Part shown: positions 11,821 to 22,833 of the stretch, one piece after another
Numbering within the stretch: position 1 is the stretch's first letter
Layout: the number at the start of each line of letters is the position of its first letter
NCBI GenBank assembly: GCA_019634955.1
Contig: JAHCAK010000009.1
Coordinates: forward strand, 38,507 to 102,506
DNA length: 64,000 nucleotides
From: Burkholderiales bacterium
Lineage (GTDB): Bacteria > Pseudomonadota > Gammaproteobacteria > Burkholderiales > Usitatibacteraceae
Reading direction: 5' to 3'
Notes under the pieces: generated by a model
What the model was told of the DNA's origin: nothing
Databases searched by the model: none
Seen by the model: only the letters and a program-made list of their open reading frames with translations
Position numbers and translations under genes: made by a program

Positions 11821-12699
11821 ATGACCCCCTACTTCCGCCCGCGCCGGTCGATGCTCTACGTGCCCGGGTGCAGCACGCGCTACCTCAACAAGGCGCGCAC
11901 CCTCAAGGTGGACTCCGTCATCCTCGACCTGGGCGACCCGATCCTCGTCGAGGCGAAGGGGGAGTCGCGCCGCAACGTGGTCGAGGCGGTGCTCGCCGGG
12001 GGCTACGGGCGGCGCGAGGTGGTGGTGCGCGTGAACGACCTCGACTCGCCGTGGGGCGAGGACGACGTGAAGGCCGTGGCCACCATCGGCGCCGACGCGA
12101 TCCTCTTCCCGAACATCGAGTCGAAGGGCGACGTCGGGCAGGCGCTGTCGCGCCTGGACGCCGCCGGCGGCAGCCACCTGCCGGTCATGGTGATGGTCGA
12201 GAGCCCGCTCGCGGTGCTGCGCGCCGAGGAGATCGCCTCGGCCTCCGACCGCATCGCCTGCATCGTCATGGCGACCTCCGACCTCATCACGCAGCTGCAC
12301 GCGCGGCGCACGCCCGACCGCGTCGCCCTGCACTACTCGCTCTCGCGCGTGGTGCTGGCCGCGCGCGCTTTCGACCGCTCCGTGGTCGACGGCATCTCCA
12401 CCGACCTGAAGGACATGCAGTCCTTCGAGTACGCCTGCCGCCTCGCGCGCGACCTGGGCTTCGACGGCAAGAGCCTCGTGCACCCCTTCCAGCTGCCCTA
12501 CTGCAACGACGCCTTCACGCCCAAGCCCCACGACCTCGCCGCGGCCACCGAGCTGATCGAGGCCCTCGAGCACGCCCACCGCGAGGGGCGCGGCGTGGTG
12601 GTCGTGAACGGGCGCCTCATCGAGGGCCACCACCTCAAGGCCGCGCGGCGCCTGCTCGCGCTCGACGACATGATCAAGAGCCTCGAGGCCGGCCAGTGA
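11821..12699 (+). CDS. HpcH/HpaI-citrate lyase beta family CoA-ester lyase
   Basis: CitE-like TIM-barrel lyase/aldolase of 292 aa that probably cleaves or forms a 3-hydroxyacyl-CoA such as malyl- or citramalyl-CoA. The N-terminus (MLYVPGCSTRYLNKA) is the family's phosphate/CoA loop, VMVESPLAVL supplies a Mg-binding Glu and ATSDLI the Asp, and GKSLVHPFQL matches the usual GKxxIHPxQ. Odd point: the usual LDLEDAV reads LDLGDPI here, with the acidic residue replaced by glycine. ATG 11821 has AGAGG nine bases upstream; a TTG further up was rejected. It overlaps the next gene by four bases (GTGA). Exact substrate unknown. Confidence 0.85.
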   Translation: MTPYFRPRRSMLYVPGCSTRYLNKARTLKVDSVILDLGDPILVEAKGESRRNVVEAVLAGGYGRREVVVRVNDLDSPWGEDDVKAVATIGADAILFPNIESKGDVGQALSRLDAAGGSHLPVMVMVESPLAVLRAEEIASASDRIACIVMATSDLITQLHARRTPDRVALHYSLSRVVLAARAFDRSVVDGISTDLKDMQSFEYACRLARDLGFDGKSLVHPFQLPYCNDAFTPKPHDLAAATELIEALEHAHREGRGVVVVNGRLIEGHHLKAARRLLALDDMIKSLEAGQ

Positions 12700-13775
12700 C
12701 GCAACCCCTCCCCGTCCCGCCCGGCGCGCGCCCGCGCGAGGGGTGGTTCTTCGAGGACTACGCCGTCGGCCAGCGCTTCGGCCACGCCACGCCGCGCACG
12801 GTGACCGCGGGCGACGCCGCGCTGTACGTGGCGCTCACCGGCGCGCGCCAGCCCGTGCACTGCGCGGAGCCCGTCGCGCGCGCGCTGGGCCACCCGGCCT
12901 GCCCGGTGGACGACCTGCTCGCCTTCCACGTGGCCTTCGGCAAGACCGTCCCCGACATCTCCTACAACGCGGTCGCGAACCTCGGCTACGCCGACCTGCG
13001 CTTCCTCGAGCCCGTCTACCCGGGCGACACGCTCGCGGCGCAGTCGCAGGTGATCGGGCTGAAGCAGAACTCCGGCGGCACGAGCGGCGTGGTGTGGGTG
13101 GCCTCGCGAGCGCTCAACCAGCACGGCCGCGAGGTGATCTCCTGGGTCCGCTGGGTCATGGTCGCCAAGCGCGATGCCGCGGCGCCTGCGCCGGCGACCG
13201 TCGTTCCGGAACTGCCGAAGGCGGTCGAGCCCGGCAGGCTCCCGGTTCCCCCGTTCCTGAAGCCTCGGGCGCTGCAACCCGCCGCGACCGGCGGCGCGCG
13301 CCTGTGGGAGGACTACGCGCCCGGCGAGACGATCGACCACCCCGGCGCCATCACCGTCGAGGAGGCCGATCACATGCTCGCCACGCGCCTCTACCAGAAC
13401 ACGGCGCGCGTGCACTTCGACGCCTACTCCGCGGCTACCGGGCCCTTCGGCAAGCGGCTCGTCTATGGCGGCCACGTGATATCGCTCGCGCGCGCCCTCT
13501 CCCACGACGGCCTGGAGAACGCCTTCGCCATCGCCGCGATCCACGGCGGAACCCACGCCAACCCCACCTTCGCGGGCGACACGATCGTCGCGCGCTCCAT
13601 CGTGACGGCGTGCGACCCGGTGCCCGGGCGCGACGACGTGGGCGCGCTGCGCGTGCGCCTGCTGGCCGCCAAGAACGCGCGCCTGGCCACGGTCGCCACC
13701 CCGGCGCCGGGCGCGAAGGACCCCGCGGTCGTCCTCGACCTCGACCTGAGCTACCTCGTCCCGCGCCGCGGCTAG
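12696..13775 (+). CDS. double MaoC-domain dehydratase, mesaconyl-CoA hydratase-like
   Basis: Hydratase/dehydratase of 359 aa with two hot-dog (MaoC) domains: about residues 10-170 (FFEDYAVGQRFGHATPRTVT) and 200-355 (LWEDYAPGETIDHPGAITVEEADHM). The second has the catalytic D/H region as HFDAYSAATGPFGKRLVYGGHV. Length and double-domain form fit the beta-methylmalyl-CoA dehydratase/mesaconyl-CoA hydratase group. The GTG start at 12696 overlaps the stop of the preceding lyase, so the two are probably translated together and may act in sequence on the same C4/C5 CoA ester. Substrate is inference from context. Confidence 0.8.
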   Translation: MTQPLPVPPGARPREGWFFEDYAVGQRFGHATPRTVTAGDAALYVALTGARQPVHCAEPVARALGHPACPVDDLLAFHVAFGKTVPDISYNAVANLGYADLRFLEPVYPGDTLAAQSQVIGLKQNSGGTSGVVWVASRALNQHGREVISWVRWVMVAKRDAAAPAPATVVPELPKAVEPGRLPVPPFLKPRALQPAATGGARLWEDYAPGETIDHPGAITVEEADHMLATRLYQNTARVHFDAYSAATGPFGKRLVYGGHVISLARALSHDGLENAFAIAAIHGGTHANPTFAGDTIVARSIVTACDPVPGRDDVGALRVRLLAAKNARLATVATPAPGAKDPAVVLDLDLSYLVPRRG

Positions 13776-13779
13776 CGCC

Positions 13780-13785
13780 TAGAAT
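13780..13785 (+). promoter_or_regulatory. possible internal -10 box TAGAAT
   Basis: TAGAAT in the 38-bp gap between the MaoC gene and the second CoA-ester lyase, 28 bp before the ATG at 13814. The sequence at 17 bp spacing (CGTCCC) is a poor -35. It could give a second start for the prp genes. Confidence 0.3.
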
Positions 13786-13813
13786 ACGGATTCCCCACCC
13801 GGACCCTTCCCCC

Positions 13814-14806
13814 ATGCCCGCTCCCCGCCATCCCAAGGAAGCCCTCTTCGCCGGCGAAACGCCGTTCCCCGTGATCCCGGCCTGCGAGCACTTCGCCGGG
13901 TCGGAGAAGCTCATCGCCAAGGCGCTCGACCTGCAGGAGCGCCTCGGCGCCGTCTTCGACATCACCTGCGATTGCGAGGACGGCGCGGAGGCCGGCCGCG
14001 AGAAGGCCCACGCGGAGATGATCGTCGGGCTGATGCACTCGAGCGCCAACCGCTTCGCCATGGCGGGCGCGCGCATCCACGACTACACGCACCCGCACTG
14101 GAAGAAGGACGTCGACATCCTCGTGGGCGGCGCGGGGGCAGTCATCGCCTACGTGACGATCCCCAAGTGCACCTCGGTCGCGCAGGCCGCCGAGATGATC
14201 GCCTACGTCCAGGCGGTGGCGAAGAAGAAGAAGGTGAAGCGCGAGATCCCCGTGCACGTGCTCATCGAGACGCACGGCGCGCTGCACGACGCCTGGGAGA
14301 TCGCGCGGCTGCCCGCGGTGCAGGTGCTCGACTTCGGGCTCATGGACTTCGTGAGCGGCCACCACGGCGCCATCCACGCCTCCAACATGCGCTCGCCCGG
14401 CCAGTTCGAGCACCCGCTGGTCGCGCGCGCCAAGGCCCATGTGGTGGCGTGCGCGCTGGCCCATGGCGTGGTGCCGGCCCACAACGTCTCGCTCGACCTC
14501 AAGAACGCCTACAACGTCTTCCGCGACGCCTGGCGCGCGCGCACCGACTTCGGCTTCCTGCGCATGTGGAGCATCCACCCCTCGCAGGTGCAGCCCATCG
14601 TCGACGCGATGAAGCCGGACCTGAACGAGGTCGCCACCGCCGCCGCCATCCTGCTCGAGGCGCGCGACGCGAACTGGGGCCCCATCCAGTTCGATGGCGA
14701 GCTGCACGACCGCGCCACCTACCGCTACTTCTGGGAGCTGCTGCAGAAGGCGCGCATCACCGGCGTGAAGATGCCCGAGGAGGCCGCCAAGGCCTTCTTC
14801 GACTGA
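13814..14806 (+). CDS. second HpcH/HpaI-citrate lyase family CoA-ester lyase
   Basis: 330-aa TIM-barrel aldolase/lyase of the citrate lyase beta superfamily, only distantly like the one at 11821. The acidic motif [16 protein letters not shown] near residue 55, the metal Glu in [14 protein letters not shown] near 155, the Asp in [15 protein letters not shown] and the [12 protein letters not shown] signature near 258 are intact. This subtype is commonly found beside prpBCD in Betaproteobacteria. It lies 23 bp upstream of prpB. Likely substrates are malyl-, methylmalyl- or citramalyl-CoA-type esters; sequence alone cannot choose. Confidence 0.82.
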   Translation: MPAPRHPKEALFAGETPFPVIPACEHFAGSEKLIAKALDLQERLGAVFDITCDCEDGAEAGREKAHAEMIVGLMHSSANRFAMAGARIHDYTHPHWKKDVDILVGGAGAVIAYVTIPKCTSVAQAAEMIAYVQAVAKKKKVKREIPVHVLIETHGALHDAWEIARLPAVQVLDFGLMDFVSGHHGAIHASNMRSPGQFEHPLVARAKAHVVACALAHGVVPAHNVSLDLKNAYNVFRDAWRARTDFGFLRMWSIHPSQVQPIVDAMKPDLNEVATAAAILLEARDANWGPIQFDGELHDRATYRYFWELLQKARITGVKMPEEAAKAFFD

Positions 14807-14829
14807 CCCGACGCGAAAGGCACCCCGAC

Positions 14830-15714
14830 ATGGCCATGCCCTCCCCCGGCGCCCGATTCCGCGCCGCGCTCAAGGAAGAGAAGCCCCTGCAGGTCCCCGG
14901 CGCCATCTGCGCCTACCACGCCACGCTCGCCAAGGCCTCGGGCTTCAAGGCGATCTACCTCTCGGGCGGCGGCGTGGCCGCGGGCTCCCTGGGCCTGCCG
15001 GACCTCGGCATCTCCAACCTCGACGACGTGCTGACCGACGTGCGCCGCATCACCGACGTCTGCGACCTGCCGCTGCTGGTCGACGTGGACACGGGCTTCG
15101 GCTCGAGCGCCTTCAACGTCGCCCGCACGACGAAGAGCCTCATCAAGGCGGGCGGCGCGGCCATGCACATCGAGGACCAGGTGGGCGCCAAGCGCTGCGG
15201 GCACCGCCCCAACAAGGAGCTGGTGTCGAAGCAGGAGATGGTCGACCGCGTGAAGAGCGCCGCGGACGCGCGCACGGACGCGGACTTCTTCATCTTCGCG
15301 CGCACCGACTCGCTCGCCGTGGAGGGGCTCGAGGCCGCCATCGACCGCGCCTGCGCCTGCGTCGAGGCGGGCGCCGACGGCATCTTCCCGGAGGCCATCA
15401 CGGACCTCGCGATGTACCGGAAGTTCGCCGACGCGGTGAAGGTGCCGGTGCTCGCCAACATCACGGAGTTCGGCAAGACGCCGCTCTTCAGCACCGCGGA
15501 GCTCGGCGGCGCCGGCTGCGCCGTGGCCCTCTACCCGCTTTCCGCCTTCCGCGCCATGAACAAGGCGGCGCTGGGCGTGTACCAGGCGCTGCGCCGCGAC
15601 GGCCACCAGAAGGCGGTGGTCGACGCGATGCAGACCCGCGAGGAGCTCTACCACTACCTGGGCTACCACGAGTTCGAGAAGAAGCTCGACGCCCTTTTCG
15701 CCAAGGCCAAGTAG
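14830..15714 (+). CDS. prpB: 2-methylisocitrate lyase
   Basis: Last step of the 2-methylcitrate cycle: splits 2-methylisocitrate into pyruvate and succinate. The 294-aa protein has the TIM-barrel start [16 protein letters not shown], the Mg-binding DVDTGFG near residue 90, the catalytic-loop KRCGHR motif near residue 123, and [19 protein letters not shown]. This matches PrpB rather than isocitrate lyase (which is about 430 aa). ATG 14830 is used; a second ATG two codons later is possible. 19 bp before prpC. Confidence 0.96.
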   Translation: MAMPSPGARFRAALKEEKPLQVPGAICAYHATLAKASGFKAIYLSGGGVAAGSLGLPDLGISNLDDVLTDVRRITDVCDLPLLVDVDTGFGSSAFNVARTTKSLIKAGGAAMHIEDQVGAKRCGHRPNKELVSKQEMVDRVKSAADARTDADFFIFARTDSLAVEGLEAAIDRACACVEAGADGIFPEAITDLAMYRKFADAVKVPVLANITEFGKTPLFSTAELGGAGCAVALYPLSAFRAMNKAALGVYQALRRDGHQKAVVDAMQTREELYHYLGYHEFEKKLDALFAKAK

Positions 15715-15733
15715 GAGACACGAAGGAACCGCC

Positions 15734-16894
15734 ATGTCCGAAGCCGCCGCCCCCGCCGTCACCCCCAAGCCCAAGAAATCCGTCGCGCTCTCCGGCGTCA
15801 CCGCGGGCAACACCGCGCTGTGCACCGTCGGCCGCACGGGCAACGACCTGCACTACTGCGGCTACGACATCCTCGACCTCGCCGAGAGGTGCGAGTTCGA
15901 GGAGGTCGCCCACCTGCTCGTGCACGGCAAGCTGCCGACCGCCGCCGAGCTCAAGGCCTACAAGGCGAAGCTGCAGCGGCTGCGCGGCATCCCCGTCGCG
16001 GTGCAGGACGTGCTCGAGTGCATCCCCGCCTCCGCCCACCCGATGGACGTGCTGCGCACCGGCTGCTCTGCTCTGGGCGCGGTGCTCCCGGAAGGCGAGG
16101 AGCACAAGCTCGCCCCCTCGCGCGACATCGCCGACCGGCTGATGGCCTCCTTCGGCTCGATGCTCCTCTACTGGTACCACTTCTCGCACTCGGGCCGGCG
16201 CATCGAGGTCGAGACCGACGACGACTCGATCGGCGGGCACTTCCTGCACCTGCTGCACGGCAGGAAGCCCTCGGAGCTGTGGGTGCGCGCAATGCACACC
16301 TCGCTCATCCTCTACGCCGAGCACGAGTTCAACGCCTCCACCTTCACCGCGCGTGTGGTCGCCGGAACCAACTCCGACATGTACTCGGCCATCACGGCCG
16401 CCATCGGCGCGCTCAAGGGCCCGAAGCACGGCGGCGCCAACGAGTTCGCCTTCGACACCATCGGCCGCTACGACAACCCCGACCAGGCCGAGGCCGACAT
16501 CGTCAGGCGCGTGGGCGAGAAGCAGGTGATCATCGGCTTCGGCCACCCCGTCTACACGATCTCCGACCCGAGGAACCAGGTGATCAAGGAGGTCGCCCGC
16601 AGGCTCTCGAAGGACGCGGGCAACATGAAGCTCTTCGACATCTCGGCGCGCATCGAGGAGGTGATGTGGCGCGAGAAGAAGATGTTCCCGAACCTCGACT
16701 GGTTCAGCGCCACCAGCTACCACATGATGGGCGTGCCGACGGCGATGTTCACGCCGATCTTCGTCATCTCGCGCACCTCCGGCTGGTGCGCGCACGTGAT
16801 CGAGCAGAGGATCGACGGCAAGATCATCCGCCCCTCGGCCAACTACACCGGCCCCGAGGACCTCGCCTTCGTCCCGCTCTCGGAGCGGAAGTAA
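15734..16894 (+). CDS. prpC: 2-methylcitrate synthase
   Basis: Condenses propionyl-CoA with oxaloacetate to 2-methylcitrate. At 386 aa it is of the short PrpC class, unlike the 435-aa GltA at 5866. Active-site segments: [13 protein letters not shown] (His), [15 protein letters not shown] (His) and [16 protein letters not shown] (Asp). The N-terminal [16 protein letters not shown] is characteristic of methylcitrate synthases. It follows prpB by 19 bp and is separated from prpD by 194 bp that hold a long inverted repeat. Confidence 0.96.
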   Translation: MSEAAAPAVTPKPKKSVALSGVTAGNTALCTVGRTGNDLHYCGYDILDLAERCEFEEVAHLLVHGKLPTAAELKAYKAKLQRLRGIPVAVQDVLECIPASAHPMDVLRTGCSALGAVLPEGEEHKLAPSRDIADRLMASFGSMLLYWYHFSHSGRRIEVETDDDSIGGHFLHLLHGRKPSELWVRAMHTSLILYAEHEFNASTFTARVVAGTNSDMYSAITAAIGALKGPKHGGANEFAFDTIGRYDNPDQAEADIVRRVGEKQVIIGFGHPVYTISDPRNQVIKEVARRLSKDAGNMKLFDISARIEEVMWREKKMFPNLDWFSATSYHMMGVPTAMFTPIFVISRTSGWCAHVIEQRIDGKIIRPSANYTGPEDLAFVPLSERK

Positions 16895-16902
16895 CCCGAA
16901 AG

Positions 16903-17058
16903 GCGCTGGAACCGCGGATGAACGCAGATGAACGCAGATGGTTGGTGATCGGCTGACGCTGCCGCCCATGGTTGCGTCTTCGCAAGTCGACCACGGGCAT
17001 GGCCTCGAGCAATCGGAAGTCACCTGCGTTCATCTGCGTTCATCTGCGGTTCCAGCGC
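16903..17058. repeat. long inverted-repeat element 2 with 10-bp tandem units
   Basis: 38-bp arms (16903-16940 and 17021-17058) that pair with two transition mismatches, loop 80 nt. Each arm contains two copies of AACGCAGATG after a related ACCGCGGATG. The loop has its own nested stems, TTGCG/CGCAA around 16972-16985 and GCCCATGG/CCACGGGC flanking it. It begins 8 bp after the prpC stop and ends 30 bp before the prpD start, inside the operon. Same layout as the elements at 1241 and 32683 but with a different unit sequence. Confidence 0.9.
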
Positions 17059-17088
17059 ATTTGACCTAACCCCGCCAGGAAGAAAACA

Positions 17089-18540
17089 GTGTCCGCACAC
17101 ATCTCCAACGTCCGCCCCAAGCCCGACAAGGTCCTCGTCGACATCGCCGACTACGTACTCAAGTACAAGGTCTCCAGCGCGGAGGCCTGGCAGACCGCGC
17201 GCTACTGCCTCATGGACACGCTCGGCTGCGGCTTCGAGGCCCTCGAGTACCCCGCCTGCACGAAGATGCTCGGGCCCGTCGTCCCAGGCACCGTGGTGCC
17301 CAACGGCGCGAAGGTGCCCGGCACGCCCTTCCAGCTGGACCCGGTGAAGGCCGCCTTCGACATCGGCGCCATGATCCGCTGGCTCGACTTCAACGACACC
17401 TGGCTCGCCGCCGAGTGGGGCCACCCCTCCGACAACCTGGGCGGCATCCTCGCCACCGCCGACTGGCTATCGCGCAACGCGGTCGCCGCAGGGAAGAAGC
17501 CGCTCACGGTGAAGGACGTCCTCGCGGCGATGATCAAGGCCCACGAGATCCAGGGCTGCATCGCGCTCGAGAACAGCTTCAACAAGGTGGGGCTCGACCA
17601 CGTGGTGCTGGTGAAGGTCGCCTCGACCGCCGTGGTCGCGCAGATGCTGGGCCTCACCCGCGACGAGATCATCAACGCGGTCTCCCTCGCCTGGGTCGAC
17701 GGGCAGTCCCTTCGCACCTACCGCCACGCGCCCAACGCCGGCTCGCGCAAGAGCTGGGCGGCGGGGGACGCCACGAGCCGCGCCGTGCGCCTCGCGCTCA
17801 TCGCGAAGACCGGCGAGATGGGGTACCCGTCGGTGCTCACCGCCAAGACCTGGGGCTTCTACGACGTGCTCTTCAAGGGCAACGCGTTCCGGTTCCAGCG
17901 CCCCTATGGCAGCTACGTGATGGAGAACGTGCTCTTCAAGATCTCCTTCCCGGCGGAGTTCCACTCGCAGACGGCGGTGGAAGCCGCGATGACGCTGCAC
18001 AAGGAGCTGGCCAAGCTCGGCAAGACGGCCGCCGACATCAGGAGGATCACGATCCGCACGCACGAGGCCTGCATCCGCATCATCGACAAGAAGGGCCCGC
18101 TCGACAACCCGGCCGACCGCGACCACTGCATCCAGTACATGGTGGCCGTGCCGCTCATCTTCGGGCGCCTCACCGCCGCCGACTACGAGGACGGGATCGC
18201 CGCCGACCCGCGCATCGACCCGCTGCGCGAGAAGATCACCTGCGTCGAGGACCCGAAGTTCACGAAGGACTACCACGACCCAGACAAGCGCTCGATCGCC
18301 AACGCGCTCACCGTCGAGCTCGCCGACGGCAGGAAGCTGAAGGAGGTCGTGGTCGAGTACCCCATCGGCCACAAGCGCCGGCGCAAGGAAGGCATGCCGG
18401 TCCTGGTGGAGAAGTTCCGCACCAACCTCGCTCGCCGCTTCCCCGAGAAGCAGAGGAAGGCGATCCTCGAGCTCTGCCTCGACGCGAAGAGGCTGGACGC
18501 CACGCCCGTCAACGAATTCGTGGACCTGATGGCCACCTGA
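17089..18540 (+). CDS. prpD: 2-methylcitrate dehydratase (MmgE/PrpD family)
   Basis: Dehydrates 2-methylcitrate toward 2-methylaconitate; cytoplasmic. The 483-aa protein is full length for PrpD, with the family start [36 protein letters not shown] and segments [24 protein letters not shown] and [24 protein letters not shown] ([20 protein letters not shown]). The start is GTG at 17089 behind a good AGGAAG. No acnD or prpF is seen nearby; the hydration step to 2-methylisocitrate may be done by the aconitase encoded two genes downstream, which is inference. Confidence 0.95.
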   Translation: MSAHISNVRPKPDKVLVDIADYVLKYKVSSAEAWQTARYCLMDTLGCGFEALEYPACTKMLGPVVPGTVVPNGAKVPGTPFQLDPVKAAFDIGAMIRWLDFNDTWLAAEWGHPSDNLGGILATADWLSRNAVAAGKKPLTVKDVLAAMIKAHEIQGCIALENSFNKVGLDHVVLVKVASTAVVAQMLGLTRDEIINAVSLAWVDGQSLRTYRHAPNAGSRKSWAAGDATSRAVRLALIAKTGEMGYPSVLTAKTWGFYDVLFKGNAFRFQRPYGSYVMENVLFKISFPAEFHSQTAVEAAMTLHKELAKLGKTAADIRRITIRTHEACIRIIDKKGPLDNPADRDHCIQYMVAVPLIFGRLTAADYEDGIAADPRIDPLREKITCVEDPKFTKDYHDPDKRSIANALTVELADGRKLKEVVVEYPIGHKRRRKEGMPVLVEKFRTNLARRFPEKQRKAILELCLDAKRLDATPVNEFVDLMAT

Positions 18541-18584
18541 GGGCCGGTCCGCGCGCACGACCCCGGTAAAGGGGAGGAGAATCG

Positions 18585-18617
18585 CGCCGGGAAGGGGCCA
18601 AAAGTCCCCGGCCGGCG
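18585..18617 (+). other. GC-rich hairpin after prpD
   Basis: Stem-loop with nested pairing CGCCGG/CCGGCG (18585-18590 with 18612-18617) and GGGG/CCCC (18594-18597 with 18606-18609), in the 89-bp gap between prpD and the lipoprotein gene. No T-run follows. It may damp read-through or protect the prpD transcript end; it also lies just upstream of the lipoprotein ribosome binding site. Confidence 0.45.
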
Positions 18618-18629
18618 CCAGGAGGCACC

Positions 18630-19070
18630 ATGACGAAGACATTCGCGATCCTCGCGGCCGCCCTCACCCTGGGCGGCTGCGCCTCGAGCTACCAGCTCAC
18701 GCTCATGCCGCGCGACAGCGGCAAGCTCTATTTCGGCACCGCGGAGGACACCGGCGGCTCCGAGGGCGCCATGGCGATCGAGATCGAGGGCCGCACCTAC
18801 CGCGGCACCTGGGTCGAGGTCGTGGCCGACCGCACGACCGGCTACGTCGCCGGCGGCTTCGGCGGCGGCCGCCGCGGCTGGGCCGCCGGCAGCTTCTTCT
18901 CGATGGAGAACCCCCGCGGCGCGGAAGCCAAGGCGCTCCTTCGCTCGGAGGACGGCGCGGGCCTGCGCTGCGACCTGCGCGGCGGGGCCGGCCGGCCCGG
19001 CGGCGGCACCTGCCGCGACGACCGCGGCCTCGAGTACGACGTGCAGGTCCGCGTGGCCCCGCGCAAGTAG
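18630..19070 (+). CDS. small predicted lipoprotein of unknown function
   Basis: 146-aa protein with a lipoprotein signal: charged MTK, hydrophobic stretch, and lipobox LTLGGC with the modified cysteine near residue 17. The mature part is Gly/Arg-rich and includes a stretch of glycines at [16 protein letters not shown], then a C-terminal segment with two cysteines ([18 protein letters not shown]), reminiscent of small envelope proteins of unknown role. Strong AGGAGG precedes the ATG. It interrupts prpD and acnA on the same strand; no link to the TCA cycle is visible. Confidence 0.8.
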   Translation: MTKTFAILAAALTLGGCASSYQLTLMPRDSGKLYFGTAEDTGGSEGAMAIEIEGRTYRGTWVEVVADRTTGYVAGGFGGGRRGWAAGSFFSMENPRGAEAKALLRSEDGAGLRCDLRGGAGRPGGGTCRDDRGLEYDVQVRVAPRK

Positions 19071-19114
19071 CCGAATTCCCGAATCCACAACCCGAAAAAC
19101 GACCCGAGACGACC

Positions 19115-21811
<2,697 letters not shown>

Positions 21812-21818
21812 GGCCGCC

Positions 21819-22496
21819 ATCGACTTCCTCGCCACCCCGCTCACCGCCGGCTGGGCCCTCGCGAGCTGGATCGTCGCGGGGGTCCTCCTCGCGCGCGCGG
21901 CGCGGCGGGCGCCCTGGCGCCTGCTCGCGGAGGATTTCCGCCTGCACGGCTGGATCGGCGCGGCCTTCGCGATCGCGCTGGCCTGGATCCTCTCGGCGCG
22001 CCTGGGCGGCGCGGTCTCGCTGCACCTGCTCGCGACCCCGCTCGTCGCCCTCATGTTCGGCCGCGACCTCGCCGTCTGCGCAGCCGTGCCCGCCGTGGCT
22101 GCCGTGATCCTGTGGCGTGGCGGCGACGCGTCGGCGGCGGCCGCGACCTGGCTCCTCGCGGCGTGGTTCCCGGCCACGGTGGCGGACGGCCTGCGCCGCG
22201 CCGCCGACCGCTGGGTGCCGCGCAACCCGTTCACCTACATCTTCCTCGCGGGCTTCTTCTCCCCGGGCGCGGCGTTCGTCGCGACGGTGCTCGCCGCCGC
22301 CGCCGCCCACGCCGCGGCCGGCACGGCAACCTGGGACTCGCTCGCCGAGGGCTTCATCCCCTTCGGCCTGCTGCTCGCCTGGGGCGAGGCCTTCCTCTCC
22401 GGGCTCCTCACGGCCATCTTCGTGGCCTACGTGCCGCGCTGGATGGCCACCTTCGACGACGCCCGCTACCTGCGCCCGCCCGGCAACGACCGGTAA
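21819..22496 (+). CDS. CbiM-like energy-coupling-factor permease, apparent ATC start
   Basis: Membrane protein of about 225 aa resembling the betaproteobacterial energy-coupling-factor (CbiM-type) permeases: several hydrophobic helices, the RNPFTYIFLAGFFSPGAA segment and the C-terminal signature WMATFDDARYLRPPG. The first canonical start in frame is ATG 22053, but that would remove about 78 residues of convincing family sequence (ARRAPWRLLAEDFRLHGWIG). Upstream codons contain no ATG, GTG or TTG back into acnA. A Shine-Dalgarno-like TGAGG, made from the acnA stop, stands five bases before ATC at 21819, which I take as the start. An error at a former ATG is the alternative. Substrate unknown. 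Confidence 0.72.
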   Translation: MDFLATPLTAGWALASWIVAGVLLARAARRAPWRLLAEDFRLHGWIGAAFAIALAWILSARLGGAVSLHLLATPLVALMFGRDLAVCAAVPAVAAVILWRGGDASAAAATWLLAAWFPATVADGLRRAADRWVPRNPFTYIFLAGFFSPGAAFVATVLAAAAAHAAAGTATWDSLAEGFIPFGLLLAWGEAFLSGLLTAIFVAYVPRWMATFDDARYLRPPGNDR

Positions 22497-22507
22497 CAGG
22501 GGGGTAT

Positions 22508-22537
22508 TTGCCGGCGCGCCCGCGCCGGCCCTACAAT
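22508..22537 (+). promoter_or_regulatory. promoter upstream of the MFS gene leader
   Basis: TTGCCG (22508-22513), 18-bp spacer, TACAAT (22532-22537). It lies just after the permease stop and about 300 bp before the MFS start codon, so the transcript would carry a long leader that includes the 36-codon frame at 22574 and the stem-loops at 22713-22775. Confidence 0.55.
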
Positions 22538-22573
22538 GGCGGCCCCGAAGCGCCTTTCACCCCGGAGCGCCCG

Positions 22574-22684
22574 ATGAACCGACCCGCCAAGCCCATCGCC
22601 CCTCGCCGCCCTGCCGGCGGGATGGCCCGTGGCGCCGGGATCGGCCGCCCCGCCCTCCCGCCGCTTTCCGGCGGCGAAGACTGA
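22574..22684 (+). CDS. possible 36-aa leader peptide
   Basis: Short frame starting ATG 22574 with GGAG seven bases upstream and about 37 nt after the promoter -10 box. The product is rich in Pro, Arg, Gly and Ala (MNRPAKPIAPRRPAGG, ending PLSGGED). Its last codons form a CCGCCG/CGGCGG stem. Translation is unproven. If real it could be a leader peptide whose translation sets the folding of the downstream stem-loops before the MFS gene. Confidence 0.35.
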   Translation: MNRPAKPIAPRRPAGGMARGAGIGRPALPPLSGGED

Positions 22685-22712
22685 CCGCGCGGACCGACCG
22701 TCCGCCGGGTTT

Positions 22713-22775
22713 CGAGGCGGAACGGATCGGACCACCCTCCCGATAGCCTTTCCGCCTCGCGCGTCGCGCGACGCG
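22713..22775 (+). other. structured leader of the MFS gene
   Basis: Stem-loop with outer 10-bp perfect arms CGAGGCGGAA (22713-22722) and TTCCGCCTCG (22750-22759), inner stem ATCGG/CCGAT (22726-22730, 22740-22744), followed at once by a perfect 16-bp palindrome CGCGTCGCGCGACGCG (22760-22775). It sits about 58 bp before the MFS start codon. The remaining 22776-22833 shows nothing except the start region. Possible attenuator or protein binding site. Confidence 0.55.
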
Positions 22776-22833
22776 TGAGTTCGCGCGCAGGACGACAAGG
22801 ACGCCCGCCCACGAGGCGAGCGCGAGAAGAACG

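Noticed and set aside
16824..17033. Short minus-strand frame across the prpC-prpD gap
   Set aside because: It runs through the inverted-repeat element and the end of prpC, with no ribosome binding site or recognisable sequence.
22053..22496. ATG 22053 as the start of the permease gene
   Set aside because: It would cut off about 78 residues that read as helices typical of the family, starting seven bases after acnA.
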